DNA from: Oscillatoriales cyanobacterium
GTDB taxonomy: Bacteria; Cyanobacteriota; Cyanobacteriia; Cyanobacteriales; Microcoleaceae
NCBI GenBank assembly: GCA_004292955.1
Contig: RDXX01000022.1
Span: 1 to 64,000 of the forward strand
Length of the DNA: 64,000 bases
Direction of reading: 5' to 3'
The translations under genes were made by a program, and so were the position numbers. A model generated the notes under the pieces. The model was not told the origin of the DNA. It saw only the letters and a program-made list of their open reading frames with translations, and ran no database searches. This document shows, piece after piece, positions 1 to 9,274 of this stretch; the stretch's first letter is position 1, and each line of letters opens with the position of its first letter.

Positions 1-1
1 C

Positions 2-85
2 GATGGGATTGAAAGGGCGATCGTCCTGCACAGCTTAAATATAGAACTGCCGATGGCTGAAATTTACCGCCGGATTAGTCTTTAA
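2..85 (+). CDS. C-terminal fragment of an unidentified protein
   Basis: The window opens inside a frame that stays open from base 2 to a TAA at 83-85, giving 27 residues that end in MAEIYRRISL. The gene starts outside the window, so its identity cannot be told. An open frame of this length can occur by chance. The amphipathic, non-repetitive composition and the fact that non-coding repeats begin only afterwards favour a real C-terminus. Confidence 0.4.
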   Translation, partial: DGIERAIVLHSLNIELPMAEIYRRISL

Positions 86-126
86 GGGCGATTTATCTAT
101 CTTTCTCATCTCTCCACACACAAAAA

Positions 127-150
127 CCGGGCAACTTCACAGCTACCCGG
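127..150 (-). terminator. Intrinsic terminator of the aldolase gene
   Basis: Read on the minus strand this is a 10-bp stem (CCGGGTAGCT paired with AGTTGCCCGG, two G-U pairs) closed by a GTGA tetraloop and followed at once by five T (positions 126-122). It lies about 50 bases past the aldolase stop codon. Confidence 0.75.
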
Positions 151-201
151 CAATCTAAACTTTAGACTTCAGATAAATCTAAAATCTTCAACCTAAAATT
201 A

Positions 202-1281
202 TTAAACAGCGACAGTCTTCTTAGCAGTAGAGCTCAATTCGCCCTTTGCATACTTAGCTGCAAAATCATCCAAAGACATTTGCTTGATCTTTGTACCTTG
301 ACCGGCGCAACCGAAAGAGTTGTAACGATCGCTACAAACCTTCTGCATATACTTGATCGACGGCTTCAAGAAGTGGCGCGGATCGAATTCATCTGGCTTA
401 GCAAACAAAGCTTCGCGCACCGCAGCGGTAATCGCCAAACGGTTGTCAGTGTCGATGTTGATCTTGCGAACGCCGCACTTGATGCCTTTTTGAATTTCTT
501 CGACAGGTACGCCGTAGGTTTCGCGGATAGTGCCGCCGTTGCTGTTGATGATTTCCAGCAATTCTTGGGGTACAGAAGATGAACCGTGCATTACCAAGTG
601 AGTATTTGGCAGGCGGCGGTGAATTTCTTCGATGCGGCTGATTGCCAAAATTTCGCCAGTCGGTTTGCGGGTGAATTTGTAAGCGCCGTGGGAAGTGCCG
701 ATCGCCACTGCGAGAGCATCAACGCCGGTTTGCTCGACGAAATTAACAGCTTCTTCAGGATCTGTCAGCAATTGATCGTGGGAAAGCGCGCCTTCAAAGC
801 CGTGGCCGTCTTCTGCTTCGCCCATCCCTGTTTCCAGAGAACCCAAGCAACCCAGTTCGCCTTCAACGCTAACGCCGATCGAATGAGCAACTTTCACCAC
901 TTCGCGAGTAACTTCAACGTTGTACTCGTAGCTGGCGGGAGTCTTAGCATCCGCTTCCAAAGAACCGTCCATCATCACGCTGGTGAAACCTTGGCGCATG
1001 GCAGAATAGCAAGTGCCGGGGGCATTGCCGTGGTCTTGGTGCATGGAGATGGGGATGTGAGGATAGGTTTCAACTGCTGCCAAAATCAAGTGGCGCAGGA
1101 AATTTTCGCCAGCGTAGGAACGAGCGCCGCGAGAAGCTTGCAAGATCACGGGGCTGTTGGTTTCGTCAGCAGCGCGCATGATCGCTTGGATTTGCTCCAT
1201 GTTGTTGACGTTGTAAGCCGGTAGGCCGTAACCATTTTCAGCCGCGTGGTCGAGCAGCAGTCGCATAGGTACAAGCGCCAT
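202..1281 (-). CDS. fba: Class II fructose-bisphosphate aldolase
   Basis: This enzyme cleaves or forms fructose-1,6-bisphosphate, and in cyanobacteria also sedoheptulose-1,7-bisphosphate, in glycolysis and the Calvin cycle in the cytoplasm. The 359 residues match the class IIB zinc enzymes of cyanobacteria in length. Visible landmarks are the catalytic Asp and zinc His in HQDHG (D83, H84), E140 and E142 in VEGELG, H198 in GTSHGAYKF and H232 in VMHGSSS, the phosphate-binding region. The ATG at 1281 follows a perfect AGGAGG seven bases upstream, which fixes the start. It is a single gene with its own downstream terminator. Confidence 0.96.
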   Translation of the reverse strand: MALVPMRLLLDHAAENGYGLPAYNVNNMEQIQAIMRAADETNSPVILQASRGARSYAGENFLRHLILAAVETYPHIPISMHQDHGNAPGTCYSAMRQGFTSVMMDGSLEADAKTPASYEYNVEVTREVVKVAHSIGVSVEGELGCLGSLETGMGEAEDGHGFEGALSHDQLLTDPEEAVNFVEQTGVDALAVAIGTSHGAYKFTRKPTGEILAISRIEEIHRRLPNTHLVMHGSSSVPQELLEIINSNGGTIRETYGVPVEEIQKGIKCGVRKINIDTDNRLAITAAVREALFAKPDEFDPRHFLKPSIKYMQKVCSDRYNSFGCAGQGTKIKQMSLDDFAAKYAKGELSSTAKKTVAV

Positions 1282-1430
1282 AGATATTCCTCCTAATTAT
1301 TTGTGTTTCTGGACAGTGGATTTTGAACAAGCTGAATTCTTACGATAATCTTAAGACAATTTGTTGCCGATCGCGCATTATGTTTCCAGATTTCAATTTA
1401 GGCTTAAAAAATCCACATTGCCCAAAACTA

Positions 1431-1465
1431 AATTCGGGGCAATCCCGCTGGGATTGCCCCGAATT
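1431..1465. repeat. Perfect 16-bp hairpin
   Basis: AATTCGGGGCAATCCC and its exact reverse complement are separated by three bases (GCT). No T-run follows on either strand, so it is not a typical terminator. It sits between the aldolase start and the downstream end of tRNA-Lys and could be a REP-type palindrome. Confidence 0.7.
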
Positions 1466-1521
1466 CGTGATGAAAGCTAGATTTTATTCTGCTTTCTACT
1501 TTTTACGTTCTGTCTGAAAAA

Positions 1522-1593
1522 TGGGTCGCCCGGGATTTGAACCCGAGACCAATCGGTTAAAAGCCGAATGCTCTACCGCTGAGCTAGCGACCC
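1522..1593 (-). tRNA. trnK: tRNA-Lys (anticodon TTT)
   Basis: On the minus strand the acceptor stem GGGTCGC pairs with GCGACCC and is followed by discriminator A at 1522. The D-arm GCTC..GAGC, the anticodon stem CGGC/GCCG-like arm with loop CTTTTAA (anticodon TTT) and the T-arm with GTTCAAATC are all readable. The 3' CCA is not encoded: the genome continues TTTTTC. Confidence 0.96.
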
Positions 1594-1660
1594 GCGAAAA
1601 CATTGTTACCGCACACAATTTCTAATAGTAGCACCCATCATTTCAAATAGCAAGTGTTTT

Positions 1661-2539
1661 TCAAAAAAAAGTTGCAGTCATGCGAACCAGCATCTCGCAA
1701 GTCGCTCCCGGCTGCAAATAAATCAAGTGTTCGCCAGTATTGAGGGCATTTCTAGGAGCCGTCCAAGGTTCCAAACAGTAAAAATCCTTGCCTTTCAAAG
1801 TCCAGAAAACCAACTTCCCATAGCTGGAGTTGTAACTGACGGTGAGCCGCAAGCCGCGGGCCTCGTCAGTTACAGTAGCAGCAAGACCTGTCAGTTCGTC
1901 AAAGGAAACATCTATTTCGTCGAGAGTCGGGTCAAAAACCCCTGTGAAATAACCTTTCTGGTGAGTGTGGTGATCTCTGTACTGCATCCCGGGAATCTCA
2001 AAGCGCAGATTTGTCTTGTCGGGTGCTAAAAAGTAAGGATGCAAGCCGCTAGCAAAGGGCATTGGTTCGTCACCAAGATTGGTGTATTCCTGCACAATTT
2101 CCAAAGAATTGCCTTTAATTTGATAAGTAAAAGCTAATTGGAAATCAAAGGGATAAACAGTCTGGGTTTTCTCGCTGCTTTTGAGCACTAGGGTAAGAGC
2201 CGCGCAACCCTCGGTAAATTGTTCCGTCGCCGTCCAAGGCAAGTCGCGAGCAAAGCCGTGCTGTTTGAGCTGCCGCTCCACTCCCTTGTGGGTGTAAGTG
2301 TCGTCGGGGAGATTGCCACAGATGGGAAACAAGATGGGAATCCCGCCGCGTACAGTCCGATCGGGATTGGCGAACCGTTCCGCGTCCAAGTAAAACATTT
2401 CTTTGCCTTCAACCAGCCAGCTAGTGGCAATACCGCCCCGTTCCGGCACAACTTCTAGGGTAGAGTTTGCGGTTTCGTCGGAGAGGATATAGGTTTTGTA
2501 CTGCTTTTGCTTCAGCGCGATCGCAAACACATTTGTCAT
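1661..2539 (-). CDS. Aldose 1-epimerase family protein
   Basis: This is a predicted mutarotase-fold enzyme interconverting alpha and beta anomers of a sugar or sugar phosphate in the cytoplasm. From the chosen start it has 292 residues, close to the usual length. Two histidines typical of the active site are visible, H94 in KQHGFAR and H167 in GLHPYF, and a late Glu lies in FYCLEPWTAP, where the family has its general base. The first ATG of the frame (2560) would add seven residues (MIDDLLT). I prefer the ATG at 2539 because family members begin at this point. The substrate is not determined; the hexose-6-phosphate epimerase branch and galactose mutarotase-like proteins are both possible. Confidence 0.85.
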   Translation of the reverse strand: MTNVFAIALKQKQYKTYILSDETANSTLEVVPERGGIATSWLVEGKEMFYLDAERFANPDRTVRGGIPILFPICGNLPDDTYTHKGVERQLKQHGFARDLPWTATEQFTEGCAALTLVLKSSEKTQTVYPFDFQLAFTYQIKGNSLEIVQEYTNLGDEPMPFASGLHPYFLAPDKTNLRFEIPGMQYRDHHTHQKGYFTGVFDPTLDEIDVSFDELTGLAATVTDEARGLRLTVSYNSSYGKLVFWTLKGKDFYCLEPWTAPRNALNTGEHLIYLQPGATCEMLVRMTATFF

Positions 2540-2617
2540 TGTTAGTAGGTCGTCGATCATTGGTTGTTAGTAAATCGGTCGTTATTAATTGGTCGCTGGT
2601 AGTTGATTTTCGCCCAT

Positions 2618-2752
2618 CACCAGAAAGAATTGGTTGAAAGCCCGCCCGATCGGGAGAAATTAAAATCAGACTATTCATTACTCCAATCCTCTTCCTTCTA
2701 GGTAGAGGTCGCTCTCAAACTGTCAAGCGGTCAACTGTCAACTGTCAACTGT
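2618..2752. repeat. Dispersed GATCGGGAGAAAT repeat and CAACTGT heptamers
   Basis: Bases 2618-2700 carry a sequence of the form AGAAAGAATTGGTTGAAAGC, then GATCGGGAGAAAT, then TATTCATTACTCCAATCC. Recognisable relatives lie near 15950-16000, 53590-53640 and 55110-55195. At 2731-2752 three CAACTGT heptamers follow, a unit repeated at five other places in the window. The heptamers overlap the stop end of the CapA-type gene. Confidence 0.7.
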
Positions 2753-4885
2753 TGAACTCCCTTTTGCTGCCCCTGTATCCTCCCTCGGACTCCCACTGGC
2801 CGTCCCCACGTTCGCAGCTATAGGAGGCAGGGCGAGCCGCGGCGAGCCGCGATCGCTGCTTTTGCCGGGAACGATCCTGTTTGTCGGCTGCTCTTTGAGT
2901 GCGACTTTGAAAGATACATCGCCAGTTGGGGGAAGATAGCTTTGGGGACTGAGTACCCCTCCCGAACTCGGAGATGGTGGCGAAATAAACGGTTCTTTGA
3001 TGAATGGTTCTTTGGTAAACGGATCTGGTTCCCGGCTGGGTTTTTCAGGTTTAGTGCGATTGACGCGCGATGGCAAATCTTGACTCGGAGGCGGGTTCGA
3101 CGACCTAGCAGGCCCTGCCCCGTTCTGGAAAACTGAGGAGTTGTCCGGCTGTTTGGGCAAAGCCGGTACAGCGGGCAAAATCGGAGTAGGTTTGGGTTGT
3201 CCTGGGCCTGGCAGATTGGTTTCTCCTGTCAGGGGGACTGGGGAAGCCGACCCGGGCCCGTAGGTACCGCTTTTTGGTGCTCCTGGCAAGGTCGAATTTG
3301 GAGTTTTTGGTGCCAATCCTGGGTTGATTGGGGCCTCTAGAACCACAGAAGAGCGCATCGGTCGATCGAATATACTAGAAATTTGTTCGACGCGTTTGAG
3401 GATGCGATCGCCCGCTGCTCCATTCACCACTTTCGGCTGAAACTTTTTCACCTCCACAGGCAAAAATTCTACCTTCATATTCCTGTCTTTGAGCGATACT
3501 TTCAGGACTGCGGTATCGTAATCGCTGCGAGCATTCGCGCCGAATATAAAATTACCCAACGAGTAAACAATCGGGCGACCCTTGTAAACTTCGGCACCTT
3601 GCAGGACATGGGGATGGTGTCCCACTACCAAATCTGCACCTTGATCGATCGTGAACCGAGCCAAATCTATCTGCCAGTCCCCGGGATAATCTGCCAATTC
3701 GACTCCCCAGTGGTAATTAACAATAATCCAGTCTACCTGACCTTTGAGAGCTCGAATATCCTCTGCCACCCGATTGTTACGCCGGGGGTTGGTGCCAGCC
3801 TTACCTTGGTCGGCAGCATGAAGGTCAGCATCGTAATAACCGAGGTACGCGATCCGCTGACCCTTAACCTCAATAATATCTGGACGCCTTGCTTCTTTGA
3901 TATCTCTACCGGCTCCCAGATGCCCTATACCAGCATTATTTAGAGTATTTATAGTTTCCACCAGCCCCGGTTCCTCGTAATCCATAGCGTGGCTGTTTGC
4001 CAGATTGACAATATCCACTCCTCCTGCTGTTAATACTTTCACCGATTCTGGATCGGCTTTAAAATTTAATTGTTTTTTGCCAGAACCCAAGGTAGAGCGA
4101 GTCAGGGGGTTTTCTAGATTAACCATCGATACATCTGCTTGCCGGTACTCGTCCATATTGGCAAAAGCCCAATGGTAATCGTTGCCAGCAGATGCGGCGA
4201 TCGCATCCGATAGATTCACATTTCCTCCGAACATCAGCGTTACGGTGGGGTCGTAGGGATTAGCAACCTGCTTTTGTTGCACTACAGGTACTAATTCTAA
4301 GGCCGCTTGCACCGCATCCGGACGTTTGGGAGGCGGCCCCGACATTACCGCAGCTTGCTGGTAAGGGGAGGCTGGAGACATTAGCCGTAGGGCTACAGCC
4401 TCGTGGTAGCTCAGCCAACACCCTAAAATAAATGATGCCAGTGCCGAGCCCACTAGCAGCAGAGAACGATATGTTTTAAATTTAACCCAATCGACGACTA
4501 ATAGGGAACGGTAACGCCGCTGGTTGCGGTTTGCCGGAGTCACTATTCGGACTGACTGTTTCCAGAGAATCTCTGGTTCCCCAGCCAAGCGCGCGTGAAT
4601 TCGCACTCCTTCTACTGCTGGCGAGTTGAGTCTCCAGAGTTGGTGACAAATAAATTTAACTAAGCCTTCGCGGAGAGTGCTCCCCAGTAATGTATTCTCT
4701 GGTGCAAATCCGCGTTGGAATTCTACTAGGATTTGGACGCAGCCGGCTTGAGCCTGTTCGACGCGGGCATAAATCCCTTCGGGTCGCAGCAAGCTGTCAA
4801 TCCAGTAATTCAGGGCCTGAAAGTTGCCCGATCGCGCTAGCTCCAAGATAGACGGCTGCGACCAATTTTCTGCATATACCATCAA
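2738..4885 (-). CDS. CapA-family metallophosphatase-like membrane protein
   Basis: The 715-residue protein has three parts. Residues 1-140 form a cytoplasmic N-terminal region of unknown type. One hydrophobic segment lies at about 141-160. A CapA / PGA_cap domain at about 214-480 is related to calcineurin-like phosphoesterases, with LMFGGNVNLSD, MVNLENPLT, NLANSHAMDY, IVNYHWG, VVGHHPHVLQG and YSLGNFIFG. In Bacillus CapA takes part in poly-gamma-glutamate synthesis or export; in cyanobacteria the domain occurs in proteins of unknown role, so only an envelope or exopolymer role can be inferred. After 500 comes a long Pro/Ser-rich tail. The N-terminal extension and the tail are unlike Bacillus CapA (about 380 residues). 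ATG at 4885; the second Met is equally possible. Confidence 0.85.
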   Translation of the reverse strand: MMVYAENWSQPSILELARSGNFQALNYWIDSLLRPEGIYARVEQAQAGCVQILVEFQRGFAPENTLLGSTLREGLVKFICHQLWRLNSPAVEGVRIHARLAGEPEILWKQSVRIVTPANRNQRRYRSLLVVDWVKFKTYRSLLLVGSALASFILGCWLSYHEAVALRLMSPASPYQQAAVMSGPPPKRPDAVQAALELVPVVQQKQVANPYDPTVTLMFGGNVNLSDAIAASAGNDYHWAFANMDEYRQADVSMVNLENPLTRSTLGSGKKQLNFKADPESVKVLTAGGVDIVNLANSHAMDYEEPGLVETINTLNNAGIGHLGAGRDIKEARRPDIIEVKGQRIAYLGYYDADLHAADQGKAGTNPRRNNRVAEDIRALKGQVDWIIVNYHWGVELADYPGDWQIDLARFTIDQGADLVVGHHPHVLQGAEVYKGRPIVYSLGNFIFGANARSDYDTAVLKVSLKDRNMKVEFLPVEVKKFQPKVVNGAAGDRILKRVEQISSIFDRPMRSSVVLEAPINPGLAPKTPNSTLPGAPKSGTYGPGSASPVPLTGETNLPGPGQPKPTPILPAVPALPKQPDNSSVFQNGAGPARSSNPPPSQDLPSRVNRTKPEKPSREPDPFTKEPFIKEPFISPPSPSSGGVLSPQSYLPPTGDVSFKVALKEQPTNRIVPGKSSDRGSPRLALPPIAANVGTASGSPREDTGAAKGSSTVDS

Positions 4886-5116
4886 TTAGCCTCCTTAACA
4901 CGTTCGAGCGATGACTTCAATTTGTTTTGAACGGAACTACAATTTTTTTAGCTTAACCGCCACTTCGCTGCCCGTTTTGAAGCTAGTTGTTGGTCGCCAC
5001 CATTTTTTACATTTAGGTGATGCTTGCTGTCAGTGATTTTTATCACATTTTGGTATCTGGATTGTAGATTTTTGATTTTTGATTGGAGATTTGACATTTG
5101 AGATCGATTGAAATAC

Positions 5117-6304
5117 TCACCGACCGTCGCGGACGGTGATTCTTGACGCTTCACCGACTGATGCTACCGGAGTAGTCTTACTCTGTCTCTGCGCCCATTT
5201 AGAGTCGTGGCGATTCCCCATCCCGACTTGCTCTATATTTTTAGCAGCATTTTCGTCTCTATCTTGCTCAGTGCCACAACTCAGACAAAGCACTGAACGA
5301 ATAGATAAATCTATTTTGCCCCATTTGAAGCCACAGTCTGAACAAACTTGGCTAGTCGGTTCCCATCTACTAACTACTTTAAACTCCCTGCCAAACTTCT
5401 CAGACTTGGCCTCACAGAGAGTCCTAAACTCCCTCCACCCTTGCAAGCTAATCGCTCTGGAAAGCCTCCGATTCTTGACCATTCCCGACACGTTCAAATC
5501 TTCCAAAACAATCACTTGGTTTTCGTTGACTATTTTGGTTGATAATTTGTGCAGAAAATCTTTACGGGTATCAGCAATTCGGTTGTGCAGCTTGGCGATT
5601 TTGATTCGAGTTATATTTCTCCTCCTAGAATCTTTGGGTTGACGGGCTAACTTACGCTGTAGTTTGCGAACTCTTCGGTCTAGCTTTTTATAGCTAGGGC
5701 TTTGGGCTTTTTCGCCATTGCTCATCACCGCAAAGGTCTTAACCCCTAAGTCTATCCCAATACTAGGATTTTTCGCCTCAATCTGAGTTGGTTGAATCTC
5801 TACTACAAAGCTCAGAAAATACCGATTAGCACAGTCTTTGATGACTGTAACAGAACTAGGTTCTGATGGTAATTCTCGTGACCAAACGGGTTTGACAATA
5901 CCAATCTTGGCTAGATAGACACCATCACCTTTGAGCGAGAATCCATAGCGAGTGAGTCTTGCCGATTGACTATTCGTCCTCTTTTTGAATTTAGGATAGC
6001 CAATTTTACGACCTTTCCGCTTTCCTTTACCGGAGTTGAAAAAGTTCTTGAAAGCCGTTTCTAAATCCGCTACAGATTGTTGCAACGGGATGTTTGATAC
6101 TTCACTTAACCAAGCTCTTTTTTCAGTCTGTTTTGCCTGAGTAATTACTACTTTTTGAAGTTCGGCAGATTTGGGTTTCTTTTCAGACTGTTTAGAAAGG
6201 GCAAGAGCATCATTCCAAACTACCCGAACACAACCAAACAATTGAGCCAATTTCTGTCGTTGTTGGTCGGTTGGATAGAATCTGTATTGATACCTTGCTT
6301 TCAT
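5117..6304 (-). mobile_element. tnpB: Solitary IS200/IS605-type element encoding TnpB
   Basis: TnpB is an RNA-guided DNA endonuclease encoded by IS200/IS605 and IS607 elements and an ancestor of Cas12. From ATG 6304 the protein has 395 residues with an N-terminal OrfB-type region. It has a complete RuvC triad: D185 in GIDLGVKTFAV, E269 in VLEDLNVSGM and D350 in DRDENAAKN. It has a zinc ribbon C321/C324 and C340/C343. No tnpA transposase is nearby, so the copy is non-autonomous or of the IS1341 type. An upstream in-frame ATG (6364) would add 20 residues but enters an inverted repeat; MKARYQYRFYPT is the family start. The gene looks intact. By analogy its guide RNA would come from the 3' end and downstream side (below 5117). 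Confidence 0.92.
5123..5137 (-). repeat. Stem-loop at the 3' end of tnpB
   Basis: ACCGTC and GACGGT are separated by three bases, inside the last codons of tnpB. Stem-loops at this place are usual at the right end of IS200/IS605 elements and inside the guide RNA scaffold. The exact element end was not determined. Confidence 0.5.
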
Positions 6305-6330
6305 TGTTTTCGGTTCTTTACTTTGTTCTA

Positions 6331-6448
6331 TTATACTACAATACCGTTTACTTAAGAGCGCCATGGGGGTAAAACCCTATGAGAAATAGATACGGAGATT
6401 GCTTCGTTCCTCGCAATGACCATCTTAAGTAAACCGTATTGTATTATA
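6331..6448. repeat. 25-bp inverted repeat enclosing a REP-like sequence
   Basis: TATACTACAATAC-CGTTTACTTAAG (6332-6356) recurs inverted at 6424-6448 with two mismatches in 25. Between the arms lies GGAGATTGCTTCG..CCTCGCAATGAC, a sequence type widespread as a short dispersed repeat in many bacterial phyla (from memory). The arm nearest tnpB lies just before its start and may supply its promoter. Confidence 0.6.
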
Positions 6449-6490
6449 CTAGGTTTTACTGATAGAATTAGGAAGATTCAAAGAAAATTA

Positions 6491-6515
6491 AAGCCGTCCT
6501 AGAAGGACGGGGCTT
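6491..6515. repeat. AAGCCGTCCT hairpin near tnpB
   Basis: AAGCCGTCCT and AGGACGG-G-GCTT form a stem with a three-base loop and one bulge. CCGTCCT hairpins of this kind often accompany IS200/IS605 ends, so this may mark the other end of the tnpB element. The stretch 6305-6696 otherwise holds only the inverted repeat above and no gene that I can see. Confidence 0.45.
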
Positions 6516-6696
6516 GTTACCCGCTTTTTTGGTCAAGGGATAATTGAAGTTGAGATTTTCCAATTTTAGCGGTAATTGCGGGCGATCGCGATCGGCAAAA
6601 CAGATGCTGCTAGGGGTGCGAACTCGTACAAGGCGAGTCAACAACCCGCTAAGTAGTATTCAATCTGCTGGCGAGCGAGTCAGTTCGATTTATGGT

Positions 6697-7476
6697 TTAC
6701 AATGGGGGAAATTTTCGTTCTCTAACTTCTAGGGAATAATCTTGGACGGCTTGGGTAATTGTCGATCGCAAATTGACGTAAGCTTTCGCAAAAGGCGGTT
6801 GTTTTTCGGAAAGTCCCAACAAATCGGAAGTAACCAAAACTTGTCCGTCGCAGTGTGCCCCCGCACCGATACCAATGGTGGGAATAGTTAATTTTTGGGT
6901 AATTTGAGCAGCTAAGTCTGGGGGAATGTGTTCTAGGACGATCGCAAAGGCACCGGCTTCTTGAAGTGCGATCGACTCGGCTTTGATGCGATCGGCAGAT
7001 TCGGCTGTTTTGCCTTGTTTTTTGTAACCGAGTTGGTGTACCGACTGGGGAGTTAAACCAACGTGACCCATCACCGGAATCCCGGCGGATGTTAGCTGCA
7101 AAACGGTAGCCGCCATTGCTGGATATCCGCCCTCCAATTTTACAGCTTGAGCGCCAGTTTCTTTCAAAACTCTCCCGGCCGAGTGCATGGCTTGCTGGGG
7201 ACTTTCCTGGTAAGTCAAAAACGGCAAATCCACAACAACTAATGCTTGCTTGACTGCGCGACGGACTGCTTTAGCGTGGTGCAGCATTTCATCGAGGGTT
7301 AGCGGTAGCGTAGTTTCGTAGCCCAATATTGGCATGGCGAGGGAATCGCCGACTAGGATGATGTCAGTGCCTGCTTGGTCGAGTAGTTGGGCGATCGCAT
7401 AATCATAACCGGTCAGCGCCACAATTCGACGCCCTTGCTGTTTCCACTGAATCAGTTGATGTGTAGTTACTGCCAT
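6697..7476 (-). CDS. panB: 3-methyl-2-oxobutanoate hydroxymethyltransferase
   Basis: PanB transfers a hydroxymethyl group from 5,10-methylene-tetrahydrofolate to alpha-ketoisovalerate, giving ketopantoate, the first committed step of pantothenate and coenzyme A synthesis in the cytoplasm. The 259 residues match the family length. The Mg ligands are visible as D44 in VGDSLA, D83 in VVDLPF and E115 in KLEGG. H138 lies in [10 protein letters not shown], and the catalytic Glu at 182 is in VLEHIP. The ATG at 7476 gives the canonical N-terminus. It stands alone; panC is not in the window. Confidence 0.95.
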   Translation of the reverse strand: MAVTTHQLIQWKQQGRRIVALTGYDYAIAQLLDQAGTDIILVGDSLAMPILGYETTLPLTLDEMLHHAKAVRRAVKQALVVVDLPFLTYQESPQQAMHSAGRVLKETGAQAVKLEGGYPAMAATVLQLTSAGIPVMGHVGLTPQSVHQLGYKKQGKTAESADRIKAESIALQEAGAFAIVLEHIPPDLAAQITQKLTIPTIGIGAGAHCDGQVLVTSDLLGLSEKQPPFAKAYVNLRSTITQAVQDYSLEVRERKFPPL

Positions 7477-7927
7477 TTTATTGCAAAAATATATAGCCTT
7501 TTTTAGATTGATGAGGTACTATGCGGCATTGGGCATTGGGCATTGGGCATTGGGCATCGGGCATCGGGCATACCTCACTTTTTTGAGAACCGCTATAGCC
7601 TTTTTTAGATAGATGAGATATCAATACTTCGGACAGTTTTAGGCACGATTGAATATTTAAAACCCATACTAGCTATTGCTTGGACTATTTTTTCAAACTT
7701 TAAGTTTAGCCTTCAGGCAAGAAAAAAAGATTAAAAATGCCAAGGCTTGTGCTGTAAAGATTACAGAGGCTTTAAAAAATTGTCCGAAGTATTAAGGTAT
7801 GTCTGGCAATTGCTAATTGCTAATGGGGAGGAAAGGTTTTGAACCACAAGTTTTTCGATGATTGCCGATTACCTTTTTATCTGAGTAGCGATTAGCGATT
7901 AGCGATTAGCGATTAGCGAATCGTACC
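7477..7927. other. Gene-free spacer with tandem repeats
   Basis: No gene was seen. It holds a tandem GGGCATT array at 7522-7572 (later units read GGGCATC), a direct repeat TATAGCCTTTTTTAGAT at about 7490 and 7595, a MITE-like element (listed separately) and a five-fold AGCGATT array at about 7886-7919. Confidence 0.75.
7623..7793. repeat. 171-bp MITE-like element
   Basis: Perfect 13-bp terminal inverted repeats AATACTTCGGACA / TGTCCGAAGTATT enclose 145 bp of AT-rich sequence without a convincing reading frame. It could be the remains of an insertion sequence or a miniature element mobilised in trans. Confidence 0.6.
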
Positions 7928-8962
7928 TCATATTTCGATCGAACTGCTATATGAATTGTCGATCGCCAATTTTTGCCTAGTCTCGCTCGAACGCCTCGCA
8001 GCATCCGCTAATTTCAAAGCGTACAAACTACTGGTATTCTTGACGTACAACGGCGTACCGTTTAACAAACAGTCTAACACCATATCCGTATCCTTAGCAA
8101 ACAAACCGCGCCGCGTTCCTACTGCGATCGCCTGCCGAGTTTCTCCCTGAATCAATTGACCGGATTCGGGAGTAAAAATCAGCGTTCCTGCTTCTCCGTA
8201 GATGGTAAAAATGTTTTCCGACTGCCAAAAAGTCTCTCCTTTTCCATAAACAGCTTCAGCGACAACGCCATTGGTAAAGCGTAACTGTGCGTTGCACAAA
8301 CAAGCTTTGTAGAAATCCGGCTGAGTGTCCCAAAATTGAGTTTGACAGTTAACGGTTCCGACTTCTCCGAACAAATCAGTAAATCGGTGAAGTCGAGAAA
8401 TTGCCCCGATTAAGGGAAAGCCAAATAGGGAATGCTGAAAAGTCCAGCGCTGCGGTACGGTACGCTGAGGGGTAATAGTAATGTAGCGGGCATAAAAAAC
8501 TTTACCGATTAATGGTAAGGATTCTTTGATTGCTTGATGCAAACCGCCTAACAGTTCGATGTGTTCGATGTGGAGGAGTTTTTGCTTTTGGGCGGCAAGG
8601 GCGATCGCCCTTTCGGCCTCAGACACATCTAAAGATAGAGGATATTCGACCACAACGTGCTTGTCATTTTCCAACGCCGCCAGGACGATCGCCCCATGAT
8701 CGCGGTTCACAGTACAGACAATTACCAAATCTAAATCGTCTCTTTCTACCAACTTGCGCCAAGAAACCTCAGCCTCGGCGCCGAATGTTTGACAAAATGC
8801 TGCGGTTTTATCCGGGTTGCGGCCCGCGACTGTTACTAAGTGCGATCGGGCGTCAGCTACCAACGTCTCGGCCCTCAACTTAGCCGCAAAACCAGTACCC
8901 ACAATCCCCACGCGAATAGGAGAATTTACTTTAAAACCAATGCCAGTATTGATTTGAGTCAT
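7928..8962 (-). CDS. bvdR: Biliverdin reductase of the cyanobacterial BvdR type
   Basis: This Gfo/Idh/MocA-fold oxidoreductase is predicted to reduce biliverdin IX-alpha to bilirubin with NAD(P)H; in cyanobacteria the enzyme influences phycobiliprotein metabolism. The 344 residues start with a Rossmann motif GIVGTGFAA at 19-27. They continue with HVVVEYPLSLD, LLHIEHIELLGGLHQAI, KVFYARYITI, PQRWTFQH, EAVYGKGE and GTRRGLFAKDT. I recognise these blocks as closely matching the Synechocystis BvdR sequence, not general dehydrogenases. Gene order gives no further support. Upstream lies a GATTTTA tandem repeat, which leaves the promoter unclear. The alternative is a sugar-type Gfo/Idh/MocA dehydrogenase. 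Confidence 0.85.
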   Translation of the reverse strand: MTQINTGIGFKVNSPIRVGIVGTGFAAKLRAETLVADARSHLVTVAGRNPDKTAAFCQTFGAEAEVSWRKLVERDDLDLVIVCTVNRDHGAIVLAALENDKHVVVEYPLSLDVSEAERAIALAAQKQKLLHIEHIELLGGLHQAIKESLPLIGKVFYARYITITPQRTVPQRWTFQHSLFGFPLIGAISRLHRFTDLFGEVGTVNCQTQFWDTQPDFYKACLCNAQLRFTNGVVAEAVYGKGETFWQSENIFTIYGEAGTLIFTPESGQLIQGETRQAIAVGTRRGLFAKDTDMVLDCLLNGTPLYVKNTSSLYALKLADAARRSSETRQKLAIDNSYSSSIEI

Positions 8963-9101
8963 AGGATTTTAGATTTTAGATTTTAGATTTTAGATTTTAG
9001 TATAGTTAAAGACTTGCAGTGCAGGAGCCCAGAGTTCCATCGTGCAGATTTTAGGCTGTGGTGCGATTTAGGCGGGCTTTGAGCACCCAAGTCTGGTGCG
9101 A

Positions 9102-9189
9102 TATATCGCAACCGCCACATCGGTGAGGACATAAATAATCTCATGAATAGAGCCGATACCCTTTAAGCATAAATGGTTTGATTCCCGTA
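9102..9189 (+). repeat. Dispersed 85-bp repeat, copy 1
   Basis: It runs from GCAACCGCCACATCGGTGAGG to GCATAAATGGTTTGATTCCCGTA. A second copy on the opposite strand at 16044-16128 is nearly identical in both end blocks, and weaker relatives lie at 63663-63733 and about 61388-61420. Confidence 0.75.
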
Positions 9190-9274
9190 GTGTGCAACTG
9201 TCCACTGTGCAACTGTCCACTGTCCACTGTGCACCTGTCCACTGAGGGCGGGCACGGCGGGGCACCGCCCCTAC

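Noticed and set aside
1323-1517. 64-codon plus-strand frame between aldolase and tRNA-Lys
   Set aside because: Passes through a perfect 16-bp hairpin; no ribosome-binding site; not protein-like.
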